49,210 bases of DNA, from positions 1 through 49,210 of the forward strand of contig CAZRGP010000012.1 in the NCBI GenBank assembly GCA_964599695.1. The letters run 5' to 3'. Shown here piece by piece: positions 1 to 7,946 of this stretch. Below the pieces are notes generated by a model. The model saw only the letters and a program-made list of their open reading frames with translations, made no database searches and had not been told where the DNA came from. This DNA is from RUG11783 sp964599695 (GTDB lineage: Bacteria > Bacillota > Clostridia > Oscillospirales > Ruminococcaceae). Positions within the stretch are counted from its first letter, which is position 1, and each line of letters starts with the position of its first letter. Both the position numbers and the translations under genes were made by a program.

Positions 1-15
1 TATACCGCAAACAAT

Positions 16-55
16 GAGACCAACAATCCATCCGGATCGCTGGTCTCTTGTTTTT
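16..55 (+). terminator. Intrinsic terminator of a gene left of the window
   Basis: A 7-bp stem (GAGACCA at 16-22 pairing with TGGTCTC at 41-47) is followed directly by a T-rich run (48-55). It probably ends a plus-strand gene lying before the window. Confidence 0.6.
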
Positions 56-196
56 ATTCAGCTATTTTGCAACAGCCCCTTTTTCTGTGGCAAACTGCCC
101 AAACAGGCTCTTTCCAAACGGACTTTTTTCTAATTGTAGACTTAGGTCCGGATTTGTTACCATTTGATTGTGAAATACATTAAGGAGATCAGACAT

Positions 197-1507
197 ATGC
201 CGGTAACAGTATATAAAGGCGCCCTCATCAATCCTGAATCCCCCGAGGATCTCATCGTAAAGGAACATTGCCTCGTAGCGGTCGAGTCTGGGATCATTAA
301 GGGAATATACAGCGAAAAGGACGCCCTTCCCGAGCAATATATGAACGCCGAGGTAGTGGACTTCGGAGACAAACTGATCATTCCCGCCTTCTCCGATCTT
401 CATATCCACGCCTCCCAGTATGCTCAGCGGGGAACCGGGATGGACTGCCTTCTCTTTGACTGGCTGAACCGGTATACCTTCCCCCAGGAAGCCCGGTTTC
501 AGAATACGGATTACGCCCGCATCATCTACGCTCAGGTCATCCGGGATTTCCTGACCCACGGGACGATGCATGTCAATCTTTTCTCCACCATCCATTACGA
601 TGCCTGCGATCTCTTTTTCCGCATGCTGGAGGAGAGCGGCATGTATGCCTATACCGGCAAGATCAACATGGATCAGAATTCGCCGGACTTTTATGTGGAA
701 GACACCGACCGCTCGCTCGAAGATACAGAACGATTCATCTGCGAACACAGCGGAAGCCGCTATTCCGGGAGAGTGAAGAACATTCTGATCCCCAGATTTG
801 CGCCGACCTGTTCCGAACGGCTTCTGAAAGGGCTCGGAAAACTGGCCGAAAAATATGATCTCGGTCTTCATACCCACCTGGTAGAATCCAGGGCTGAAGC
901 AGCATGGTCAAAAGAGCTCTATCCGCAGTATCTCTCGGATGGCGATATCTACGAACAGACCGGCCTTCTCTCCGGCAGCGGACCCAAGATCTTCGCCCAC
1001 GTCATCTTCCCGACTGACGTTGAGGAAAACGTTCTCGGAAAGTATAATGCCGTCTCGGTCCATTGCCCCGAATCCACCAACAACATCACAGCGGGCATCA
1101 TGCCGGCAAAGAAGATGCAGCAGCAAGGATTCCGCGTCGCGCTGGGCACCGACGTCGGCGGCGGACATTTCATGGGGACCTACCGCATTGTCAAATCGGC
1201 GATCCAGTCCTCCAAGTTAAAGGAATTCTATGAAGAGGATGACCACAGGTTGCTGTTCTCCCAGGCGTTCTATATGGCTACCGCTGAAGGAGGGTCCGTC
1301 TTCGGAAAAATCGGAAAACTGGAACCGGGCTACCATTTCAACGCCCTTGTCCTCAGAGAACCGCAAGATGAAGGATATACACTTCCGGTTTTGGAGCAAC
1401 TGGAACGTTTCTGTTACATGGGCGATGACCGCGATATCGCGTGCCGCATCCTCGACGGAAAGGTCATAGACCCGGACGAAGTGTATCATAGGATCTTATA
1501 CCTCTGA
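197..1507 (+). CDS. guaD: Guanine deaminase (amidohydrolase family)
   Basis: This enzyme would hydrolyse guanine to xanthine and ammonia in cytosolic purine salvage. The sequence carries the amidohydrolase zinc motif DLHIHASQY followed by AQRGTGMDCLLFDWL, the guanine-deaminase stretch that gates the base. Further metal or substrate residues are visible in THLVES, FAHVIF and LGTDVGGG. Length (436 aa) is normal for GuaD. The start at 197 is chosen because AAGGAGA lies about 9 nt upstream at 182-188 and the protein begins MPVTVYKG. The longer in-frame ATG at 164 has no such site. It stands alone and converges on the GH13 gene, with a long hairpin between the two stops. No purine riboswitch was seen upstream. 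Confidence 0.9.
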   Translation: MPVTVYKGALINPESPEDLIVKEHCLVAVESGIIKGIYSEKDALPEQYMNAEVVDFGDKLIIPAFSDLHIHASQYAQRGTGMDCLLFDWLNRYTFPQEARFQNTDYARIIYAQVIRDFLTHGTMHVNLFSTIHYDACDLFFRMLEESGMYAYTGKINMDQNSPDFYVEDTDRSLEDTERFICEHSGSRYSGRVKNILIPRFAPTCSERLLKGLGKLAEKYDLGLHTHLVESRAEAAWSKELYPQYLSDGDIYEQTGLLSGSGPKIFAHVIFPTDVEENVLGKYNAVSVHCPESTNNITAGIMPAKKMQQQGFRVALGTDVGGGHFMGTYRIVKSAIQSSKLKEFYEEDDHRLLFSQAFYMATAEGGSVFGKIGKLEPGYHFNALVLREPQDEGYTLPVLEQLERFCYMGDDRDIACRILDGKVIDPDEVYHRILYL

Positions 1508-1559
1508 CCTCCTCTTCTCTCCTGGCGATCAATGGGTCAATTGTTGTAATCAACTGACA

Positions 1560-1608
1560 GGGGCTGTGAAGAAATTGGCATTTAAGGTGTCAATTTCTTC
1601 ACAGCCCC
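1560..1608. terminator. Long perfect hairpin between convergent genes
   Basis: Eighteen bases at 1560-1577 (GGGGCTGTGAAGAAATTG) are perfectly complementary to 1591-1608. Three further pairs (one G-T) reduce the loop to about 7 nt. It sits between the convergent guaD and GH13 stops, so it can serve as a bidirectional terminator. The stem is unusually long and lacks a classic U-run, so it could instead be a dispersed palindromic repeat. Confidence 0.5.
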
Positions 1609-1640
1609 TTCACTATGGTTATTATTCTGCTGTGCCCCTG

Positions 1641-3323
1641 TCACGCCTTTTCCCAGACAACAGCCTGATAGGGTTCCAGTGTGATCTTCCCTTCGGATAC
1701 ATTGAGGGACTTGTAGTTGTTCAGCAGCACCTCGGTCTCTTCCACCCATTCCGGCAATCGGTAGATCACTTTCTTTTTGCTGAAATTGCCGGCTACAAAC
1801 AGTCTTTTTCCCTGATAGGTGCGGCTGAACGCCACCACTTTGCGGTTATCGTGATCATACTCCTCTGTTTTTCCGTAAACTGCAGTCTCATTCGTTTTTT
1901 TGATTCTGATCAGTTCCTGATAGAAGCGGTAGATCGAACGGTCCGATGCGAGGTCCTTTTCCACATTGATCTTTTTGTATTCACCGTTAACACCCTGCCA
2001 GGTCTCGTGGCCTTCGTTAAAACCGCCGTTGACCGTATCATTCCACTGCATAGGTGTCCTGGCGTGGTCCCTCGCTCCGTATTTGATAAACCGGAAAGCC
2101 AGGGATTTCGGTATTCCATATCCTCTCATCAGGTCGTAGACAAAGTGGCTGACCGGGTCCTTCATCTCATCGATGCTTCTGAAATCGCAGTTGGTAAGTC
2201 CGACCTCCTGACCCATGTAGATAAACGGCGTTCCGAAGCCCATGTAGGTGATGACCGCCAGCATGGTAGCCGCTTCATAGCGGTAGTTCTTGTAGTCCAG
2301 GGAGAATCGGCAGACACATCGCGGACAGTCATGGTTTTCCAGGACGAGAGTGTTCCACCCCTCGCCATAGTTTGCAGTCTGAGGGCCGAACAGACCATCC
2401 TTAAACTGCATCATATTGAAGGGCTTGCGGAAGAATTTCATCCCGCCGATGTTATCCGCCTCCATATGTGCAAAGTTAAAGATCGTATCCAGTTCGCCGT
2501 TGCTTTCTTTTACATATTCACGCGCTGCTTCTTCCGAAGGCTGATACGATTCTCCTACCGTAAAACTGTCGTACAGGGACAGCGCTTTCCCGTTGATCTC
2601 CCTGAGGAACTCATGCATCCTGGGGCCGTCCACGAAATACCTGGAGCCCTTCTGGAAGCCTCCCGATTCATCGTCTTTCAGGGGATACACCTTGGAGAAC
2701 ATATTGAACACGTCAAAGCGGAAACCGTCCACGCCTTTTTCCAGCCAGAAGTTCAGGACCCGGATGATCTCTTCCCGCACAGCAGGGTTCTCCCAGTTCA
2801 GATCCGCCTGCTCCTTGCAGAAAAGATGGAGATAGAAGTCCTCGCTGTCACCGATCCGTTCCCAGGCGCTCCCCGTAAAGGAGGAGACCCAGTTGGTCGG
2901 GGGCAGAAGTTTCTTTCCTTTATATTTACCCTTGCGGATTATGTAATAATCCCTGTATGGCGAATCCGGTTCCCCGATGGCTTTTTGAAACCAGGGGTGT
3001 TCGGTGGATGTATGGTTGATCACCATATCCATGATGACCTTGAGGCCCCTCTTGTGGCATTCATCAAGAAGACGGTCAAAATCTTTCATCGTACCGAATT
3101 TTTCATCGATATCAAGGTAATCGCTGATATCATAGCCGTAATCGTAATCCGGGGACTTGTACAGCGGTGAGAACCAGATCGCCGTAGCGCCGAGATCCCG
3201 GATGTAGTCCAGTTTCGACAGGATACCCTCGATGTCACCCCATCCGTCATTGTTGGCGTCCATGAAACTGAACGGATAGATCTGGTATACCACCGCATTT
3301 TTATACCATCTCGTTTTTTCCAT
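1641..3323 (-). CDS. Alpha-glucosidase / oligo-1,6-glucosidase (GH13)
   Basis: A cytosolic GH13 enzyme hydrolysing alpha-linked glucose oligosaccharides, probably isomaltose-type. All GH13 landmarks are present: the region I motif DMVINHTS; the nucleophile Asp in DGFRFDVFN (about residue 204); the acid/base Glu in TVGESY (about 258); and the transition-state Asp in LENHD (about 332). Val after the nucleophile is typical of alpha-1,6-active members, so oligo-1,6-glucosidase is the preferred call. Length (560 aa) fits the family. The start at 3323 (MEKTRWYKNAVVYQIYP) is preceded by GGAGGAG and AAGGGAAG. The gene follows ridA with an 8-bp gap, so the two are very likely co-transcribed. No transporter or regulator adjoins it. 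Confidence 0.88.
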   Translation of the reverse strand: MEKTRWYKNAVVYQIYPFSFMDANNDGWGDIEGILSKLDYIRDLGATAIWFSPLYKSPDYDYGYDISDYLDIDEKFGTMKDFDRLLDECHKRGLKVIMDMVINHTSTEHPWFQKAIGEPDSPYRDYYIIRKGKYKGKKLLPPTNWVSSFTGSAWERIGDSEDFYLHLFCKEQADLNWENPAVREEIIRVLNFWLEKGVDGFRFDVFNMFSKVYPLKDDESGGFQKGSRYFVDGPRMHEFLREINGKALSLYDSFTVGESYQPSEEAAREYVKESNGELDTIFNFAHMEADNIGGMKFFRKPFNMMQFKDGLFGPQTANYGEGWNTLVLENHDCPRCVCRFSLDYKNYRYEAATMLAVITYMGFGTPFIYMGQEVGLTNCDFRSIDEMKDPVSHFVYDLMRGYGIPKSLAFRFIKYGARDHARTPMQWNDTVNGGFNEGHETWQGVNGEYKKINVEKDLASDRSIYRFYQELIRIKKTNETAVYGKTEEYDHDNRKVVAFSRTYQGKRLFVAGNFSKKKVIYRLPEWVEETEVLLNNYKSLNVSEGKITLEPYQAVVWEKA

Positions 3324-3330
3324 CTTCCCT

Positions 3331-3705
3331 TTATTTCTCCTCCACTCCATTTGCGCGATACGCAATGGCATCGATCTGGAAAGACATTCCCTCTCTCAGA
3401 AAATCCGTCGTGAACGCTTTCCGTGTCGGATATTTGCCCTGAAACCTTTCACGGAGAATATCGGCAAGGTAATCCAGATCCCCTATATTGCGGAACATAC
3501 AGTCCATTTTGACGACCGACTCCAGGGTCAGTCCTGCAAGTTTCAGGCGTTTTTCCAGCGTATCGATGGCGCCGTTGATCTGCTCCTGTATCGTGCCGCC
3601 CTCGTTTCCCATGCAATAACCGACAAAAACAAAATCTCCGGCTTTGATGACCGTAGAATCCGCCCAGAACTCATCCGTCTCCAGACGTTCGATTCCTTTT
3701 CCCAT
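3331..3705 (-). CDS. RidA/YjgF/UK114-family protein
   Basis: A 124-aa single-domain protein of the RidA superfamily. Archetypal members hydrolyse reactive enamine/imine intermediates released by PLP enzymes. Family features seen are the N-terminal ADSTVIKAGDFVFVGY strand, the QINGAIDTLEKRLKLAGL helix, and the C-terminal YPTRKAFTTDFLREGMSFQIDAIAY stretch. The usual catalytic-type Arg is not clearly at the RidA position (the segment reads PTRKAF), so it may belong to a RidA side branch (Rid2-7 type) without proven deaminase activity. GGAGGGGAG lies just upstream of the ATG. It is the first gene of a two-gene unit with the GH13 glucosidase; no functional link between them is known to me. Confidence 0.8.
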   Translation of the reverse strand: MGKGIERLETDEFWADSTVIKAGDFVFVGYCMGNEGGTIQEQINGAIDTLEKRLKLAGLTLESVVKMDCMFRNIGDLDYLADILRERFQGKYPTRKAFTTDFLREGMSFQIDAIAYRANGVEEK

Positions 3706-3874
3706 GATTCTCCCCTCCTATATTTGAGTACACATTTCCTTCTGAGACCATTATAGTTTTGCGGCGTTTGAGATGGCAACAGCCACTAAGCCCCGCAACG
3801 AGATCACCCCTCTTCTGTCTGTACCCTGTGGATCCATGGTACAATGTATCCCAGAAAACAAAACGGAGAAAATC

Positions 3875-4456
3875 ATGAAGGTTTACTTTTTGAGGCACGG
3901 TGAAACCCAGTACAACCTGGAGATGAGGATGCAGGGATGGATCGACATCCCGCTCAATGAGAAAGGAAAGGAACAGGCTGCTCTGACCGGGAAAAAGATC
4001 AAAGAGCGCGGTCTAACCTTTGACCGGGTTTATTCGAGTCCCCTGATCCGCGCGCAGCAGACCGCCTGTATCGTCTCCGGTCTGGATCAGAGTGATCTTC
4101 GGATCGATGACCGGCTTATAGAGATGGGATTCGGTAAATATGAAGGCCTCCGGTTTGAACACATTCCGGAAGACATCTTTGAACTGATCCGCCGGACCGG
4201 AACCGATGCCGCCGAAGAAGTGGAGTCCGCAGGTTCCGTTCTCGGAAGGACACGTAGTTTTCTGGACAGTCTGAAGGCTCTGGAAGGAACGGATAGCATT
4301 TTGTGTGTTTGCCACGGCGTCACGCTTCGTTCCCTTTACTCCCACCTGAATCTGGACGGATCTTCCATTCCCTGGGAGCTTAAGATCGGAAACTGCGCTC
4401 TGTATGAATCCACCCTCACGGACGGAGAATTCTCACCGATGGAGCGGATCCTTTGA
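3875..4456 (+). CDS. Histidine phosphatase family protein
   Basis: A phosphoglycerate-mutase-like phosphatase. It begins MKVYFLRHGETQYN, where RHG carries the phosphoacceptor His. The motif YSSPLIRAQQTA and the second catalytic His in CVCHGVTLRSL follow. At 193 aa it matches small phosphatases of the GpmB/CobC type rather than glycolytic mutase, and its substrate cannot be told from sequence. The start at 3875 is supported by CGGAG at 3864-3868. An in-frame reading upstream to 3773 lacks an RBS and is not family-like. The gene is monocistronic and ends at a strong bidirectional terminator. Confidence 0.85.
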   Translation: MKVYFLRHGETQYNLEMRMQGWIDIPLNEKGKEQAALTGKKIKERGLTFDRVYSSPLIRAQQTACIVSGLDQSDLRIDDRLIEMGFGKYEGLRFEHIPEDIFELIRRTGTDAAEEVESAGSVLGRTRSFLDSLKALEGTDSILCVCHGVTLRSLYSHLNLDGSSIPWELKIGNCALYESTLTDGEFSPMERIL

Positions 4457-4472
4457 GCGTCTCTTAACACCC

Positions 4473-4500
4473 AAAAAGACGAGGTTGCCCTCGTCTTTTT
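4473..4500. terminator. Bidirectional intrinsic terminator
   Basis: A 12-bp perfect stem (AAAAAGACGAGG at 4473-4484, CCTCGTCTTTTT at 4489-4500) has a TTGC loop. It carries A- and T-runs on both sides and serves the convergent histidine phosphatase and XRE-regulator genes. Confidence 0.85.
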
Positions 4501-4513
4501 TGTGTATCTTTTC

Positions 4514-5503
4514 TTATCTTCGGGACTTTACGATCGAAACGACGATCTCATGGTACACCGCGTAAAGCACCCCTGCGACAGGCCACACGATCCAGGTAAC
4601 TTCCCATCTCATGTTGTAGAAGCTCCAGGCAAGATATACAGCAGTAGCGACGCCCCAGTAAATGCCGTCATACTTTCCGGCTTTCTTGCTCACCCTGGTG
4701 TAGTCGCCCTCTTCCAGAAGCTTGTCGAATCCGCCTTCCGTGATACAAGTCTTCACGATCAGGTATACTCCTGCCGCGCACATCGCAAGCAGCAGCGCTG
4801 TGCCGACCGCGACGATGAAATCCGAGTTGTTGGAATAGTGCACAAGTTCCGCCAGGAGAATGGGTACCGCAGAGACGATACAGAGAAAGATCCCTATGAT
4901 CAACCGCCTGCTATGTGTTTCAGCGTAATTACCCTTCAGTTCCCGGGCCATCCCGGTGACACCGTACTCTGTATCAATATCCGTCTCCTCCAGATATTCG
5001 TATCTCTTTCCATGAATATAGGTAAATACAAACATCGCTACCGCGATACCAATTGTTACCAGGAGGACAGCTGTTCCGATCGCTTCCGCAATCGCAGCAT
5101 TCATTGCGATCGTTCCTGTTTCAGCGGCTCCTCCCAAAAGGATCAGGAAAACCGGAGAAGCGATACACATCATAACCCCAAGGGCTATAGTGGAAGCTGC
5201 TTTTCTGTTGTGTTGCAGAAAACTGTTTGCTTCCTCCAGAGAGACGCTCTTTGCCGTGCTCTCATCCTTCTCGGCTGTCTCTGTCAGTACAGGCTCCGAC
5301 TCTTCAATCTCATCTTTCAGAAGAAAATCCGTGCTCACGTGGAACACTTCGGACAGCTGAAGGATCTTCTTCATATCCGGGATCGCCTGTGCGCTTTCCC
5401 ACTTGGAAACGGACTGTCTGGACACGCCGAGCATTTCCGCAAGTTCTTCCTGCGACCATCCGTTCTTTTTTCTGTAGTTGATGATCTTGTCTGCCAATAT
5501 CAT
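4514..5503 (-). CDS. XRE-family regulator with a multi-pass membrane domain
   Basis: Residues 1-65 form a Cro/CI-type HTH (WSQEELAEMLGVSRQSVSKWESAQAIPDMKKILQLSEVF). After a charged linker, residues about 100-325 hold five or six hydrophobic segments (for example IALGVMMCIASPVFLILLGG, AIGTAVLLVTIGIAVAMFVF, LIIGIFLCIVSAVPILLAEL, FIVAVGTALLLAMCAAGVYLIV). The protein therefore looks like a membrane-tethered DNA-binding regulator, a layout common in Firmicutes and often sensing envelope stress or autoregulating. AAGGAGA precedes the ATG at good spacing. It lies about 120 bp downstream of the DUF3267 gene in the same direction and may be co-transcribed. Its signal and targets are unknown. Confidence 0.82.
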   Translation of the reverse strand: MILADKIINYRKKNGWSQEELAEMLGVSRQSVSKWESAQAIPDMKKILQLSEVFHVSTDFLLKDEIEESEPVLTETAEKDESTAKSVSLEEANSFLQHNRKAASTIALGVMMCIASPVFLILLGGAAETGTIAMNAAIAEAIGTAVLLVTIGIAVAMFVFTYIHGKRYEYLEETDIDTEYGVTGMARELKGNYAETHSRRLIIGIFLCIVSAVPILLAELVHYSNNSDFIVAVGTALLLAMCAAGVYLIVKTCITEGGFDKLLEEGDYTRVSKKAGKYDGIYWGVATAVYLAWSFYNMRWEVTWIVWPVAGVLYAVYHEIVVSIVKSRR

Positions 5504-5623
5504 TATATGGTCTCCTTCGTGTTGGTCTTGAGTTTATTGCTCTGAAAAAAGAATACGGCCTCGGGAGGTTGCAGACTACCAACCGGGCTTTTCTTTTTGT
5601 CAACGGATGGTTGCATTTCGTTG

Positions 5624-6256
5624 TCATCTCGTGAAAACGATGCAGCCCGCCTCTGTGGGATGGTCATAAATCATGCTTTCTTTGGCATCTGTCTGAAATG
5701 ACAGAAGTTTCAGTACCAGCATGATGTCCCCTCCGGCGCTAAGGATCATCGTCAAGCCGATGAGAAGAAGAACGAAAGAATTACTGATATAAGCGATGAC
5801 AGTCGGAATGATTCCCAGGAGGATCAGCGGCATGAGAGCTCCTAAAATATATTGACCTTTTTCGAGAGGCTGGCAGCAGGTGCAGTACGGATTCATCGTC
5901 CGCACAATGAAACCGAAATCGATATCCTTCCAGTGGTTCTTGCTGAAAATGCTCCACGTCGCTCCGTGAATCAGTTCATGCACCACGGTCAGAACAACAA
6001 TGGAAACGAGGAAGATCAGGCTGTTTTGAAGTCCCATATCAAAATCCGGACTGTCCGAAGCAAAAAAGAACAGCATGACACCTATGAGGAAGACCGGGAT
6101 GGAAACGATACCAAGGATCAGGTTCGCTTTTCCGAGGTCAATGATCCTGTCATTGCGGGTGTATCCCCGTGCTGCCATTTCTTCAGTGACCTTTGTCAGT
6201 CTCTCAAGCCTCTTTTTCTCTGCCTCTGTATACACTCTTTCCTTCTTTGCTGCCAT
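5624..6256 (-). CDS. DUF3267 membrane protein (putative zincin-like peptidase)
   Basis: A 210-aa membrane protein. After a charged N-terminus (KKERVYTEAEKKRLERLTKVTEEMAARGYTR region), four hydrophobic segments follow. The motif VVHELIHGATWSIF contains HExxH, as in the DUF3267 family of predicted membrane metalloproteases. A second conserved patch, NPYCTCCQPLEKGQYI, is typical of this family. Proteolytic activity is not demonstrated for it. The start at 6256 is preceded by GGAGGAGA. The regulator gene downstream shares its direction, so the two may form a small membrane-associated unit. Confidence 0.75.
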   Translation of the reverse strand: MAAKKERVYTEAEKKRLERLTKVTEEMAARGYTRNDRIIDLGKANLILGIVSIPVFLIGVMLFFFASDSPDFDMGLQNSLIFLVSIVVLTVVHELIHGATWSIFSKNHWKDIDFGFIVRTMNPYCTCCQPLEKGQYILGALMPLILLGIIPTVIAYISNSFVLLLIGLTMILSAGGDIMLVLKLLSFQTDAKESMIYDHPTEAGCIVFTR

Positions 6257-6321
6257 TTTCTCTCCTCCACTTTCTGTTTGAGTCCATTTTCCATCCGAAA
6301 CGCCACTTAGTCAACCGGAAA

Positions 6322-6356
6322 GAACAGCGGTCCGGCTTGAAGCCGGACCGCCGTAA
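6322..6356 (-). terminator. Intrinsic terminator after the sugar isomerase gene
   Basis: A GC-rich stem (GCGGTCCGGC at 6327-6336 with GCCGGACCGC at 6342-6351) is followed on the minus strand by TGTTCTTT. It lies just past the isomerase stop and closes the xylB-isomerase operon. Confidence 0.65.
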
Positions 6357-6385
6357 ATGAATTCAGATAATCTCTCAGCTGAGAA

Positions 6386-7861
6386 TTATGCCCAGGGGTT
6401 TTCCGTCGGGTACGGGAGGCTCTTCGGCTGGTTGTATCCGATACTCGGTACTCCGAGGAATTTGAACACCTCAAACAACGCTTTCCCGTGATGACCGAAT
6501 GCGACAGCTCCGTGATGCGGGAAATGCTGTTCGATCAGAACATGGCGGTAGAACCTTCCCATCTCAGGGATCGCGAATACACCGATGCCTCCGAAGGAGG
6601 TCGTCGCAACAGGCAGGACCTCTCCCTCGGCAATGTAGGAGCGAAGATTTCCTTCGCTGTCACACTGCAGGCGGAAGAATGTGATCTCTCCCGGAGCGAT
6701 ATCGCCTTCGAGCGTTCCGCGGGTGAAATCCGGTTCGGATCCCGCCGGCTCCAGCAGGCGGTGCTGAATGAGCTGATACTTGACTGCTCTCTCGGCGCAC
6801 ATCTTGCAGCTGGGTGTATTTCCACAATGGAAGCCCATGAAAGTATCGGTAAGTTTGTAATCGTATTTACCCTTGATCTGCTCTTCCCACATCTTGGCAG
6901 GGACAGAGTTGTTGATATCGAGGATCGTTACCGCGTCATGAGATACACAGGCGCCAATATACTCACTGAGCGCACCGTAGATATCCACTTCGCAGCTGAC
7001 AGGAATGCCGCGCGCGGCAAGGCGGGAGTTCACGAAGCAGGGTTCAAATCCAAACTGCTCAGGGAATGCAGGCCAGCACTTATCGGCAAATACCACGTAT
7101 TTCCTTGCCCCTTTATGTGCTTCCGCCCAGTCAAGCAGCGTAAGCTCGAACTGCGCCATACGGGAGAGCAGCTCAGGATAGTATCTTCCTTCTCCCATCT
7201 CCGAGGCCATATCCTCACAGACGGACGGAATGCGCTCGTCATTCGCATGTGCCCTATAGCTTACCAGAAGATCGAGTTCCGAGTTCTCTTCGATCTCCAC
7301 TCCAAGGTCATAAAGGCCTTTGATCGGTGCATTGCAGGCGAAGAAGTCCTGGGGTCTTGGACCGAAACTGATGATCTTGAGATTACGGACCCCGATGACA
7401 GCGCGGGCAACAGGGATGAAATCCGCGATCATTGCAGCGATTCCGTCTGCGGTTCCCACGGGGTACTCCGGGATATATCCCTTCAGGTGACGCATGCCCA
7501 GATTGTAGGAGCAGTTGAGCATACCGCAATAGGCATCTCCGCGTCCATTGATCAGGTCACCGTCGCCTTCCGCTGCAGCTACAAACATGCAGGGGCCGTC
7601 AAAGCTTTTCGCGATCAGAGTCTCGGGAGTTTCCGGTCCGAAGTTTCCGAGGAAAACGACCAGAGCGTTGCATTCAGCCGCTTTCACATCTGCGACAGCT
7701 GCAAGCATATCCTTTTCATTCTCCACCGTCACCGGGCACTCGTACAGATCACCCTTGTACGCTTTCATGATCGCCTCTCTCCTTGCGATGGAAAGGCCGA
7801 TCGGGAAACAGTCACGGGACACCGCTATGATTCCCAGTTTTACTTCCGGTATATTCTGCAT
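6386..7861 (-). CDS. L-fucose/L-arabinose isomerase family protein
   Basis: A 491-aa ketol isomerase of the FucI/AraA superfamily. It presumably converts an aldose to the ketose that the kinase encoded next to it phosphorylates. Family features seen are an N-terminal Rossmann-like start (VKLGIIAVSRDCFPIGLSI), the segment CEVDIYGALSEYIG, and C-terminal metal-ligand candidates in FMGFHCGNTPSC and IEQHFPHHGAVAFGHHG. It diverges from canonical FucI (about 590 aa) and belongs to the shorter group often paired with XylB-like kinases, so the exact sugar is uncertain (xylose, arabinose or a deoxysugar). GGAGGAAAACGGAA lies before the ATG. An 85-bp gap separates it from the kinase upstream. Confidence 0.8.
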   Translation of the reverse strand: MQNIPEVKLGIIAVSRDCFPIGLSIARREAIMKAYKGDLYECPVTVENEKDMLAAVADVKAAECNALVVFLGNFGPETPETLIAKSFDGPCMFVAAAEGDGDLINGRGDAYCGMLNCSYNLGMRHLKGYIPEYPVGTADGIAAMIADFIPVARAVIGVRNLKIISFGPRPQDFFACNAPIKGLYDLGVEIEENSELDLLVSYRAHANDERIPSVCEDMASEMGEGRYYPELLSRMAQFELTLLDWAEAHKGARKYVVFADKCWPAFPEQFGFEPCFVNSRLAARGIPVSCEVDIYGALSEYIGACVSHDAVTILDINNSVPAKMWEEQIKGKYDYKLTDTFMGFHCGNTPSCKMCAERAVKYQLIQHRLLEPAGSEPDFTRGTLEGDIAPGEITFFRLQCDSEGNLRSYIAEGEVLPVATTSFGGIGVFAIPEMGRFYRHVLIEQHFPHHGAVAFGHHGKALFEVFKFLGVPSIGYNQPKSLPYPTENPWA

Positions 7862-7946
7862 TTCCGTTTTCCTCCAAGCTATCCGTATTATTTCGCCCTA
7901 TGGGCTTTTTGCCATATGAACATTATACACCACTCATGACCACGAA

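Noticed and set aside
1566..3170. Long plus-strand open frame of 534 codons
   Set aside because: It lies antisense to the GH13 glucosidase, whose motifs are complete. It has no RBS and no recognisable domain, and it starts inside a hairpin.
4502..5545. Plus-strand open frame opposite the XRE membrane regulator
   Set aside because: It is antisense shadow of a clear HTH/membrane gene, with Cys/Arg/His-rich low-complexity translation.
6488..7939. Plus-strand open frame of 483 codons
   Set aside because: It is complementary to the sugar isomerase gene. No RBS, no family features.
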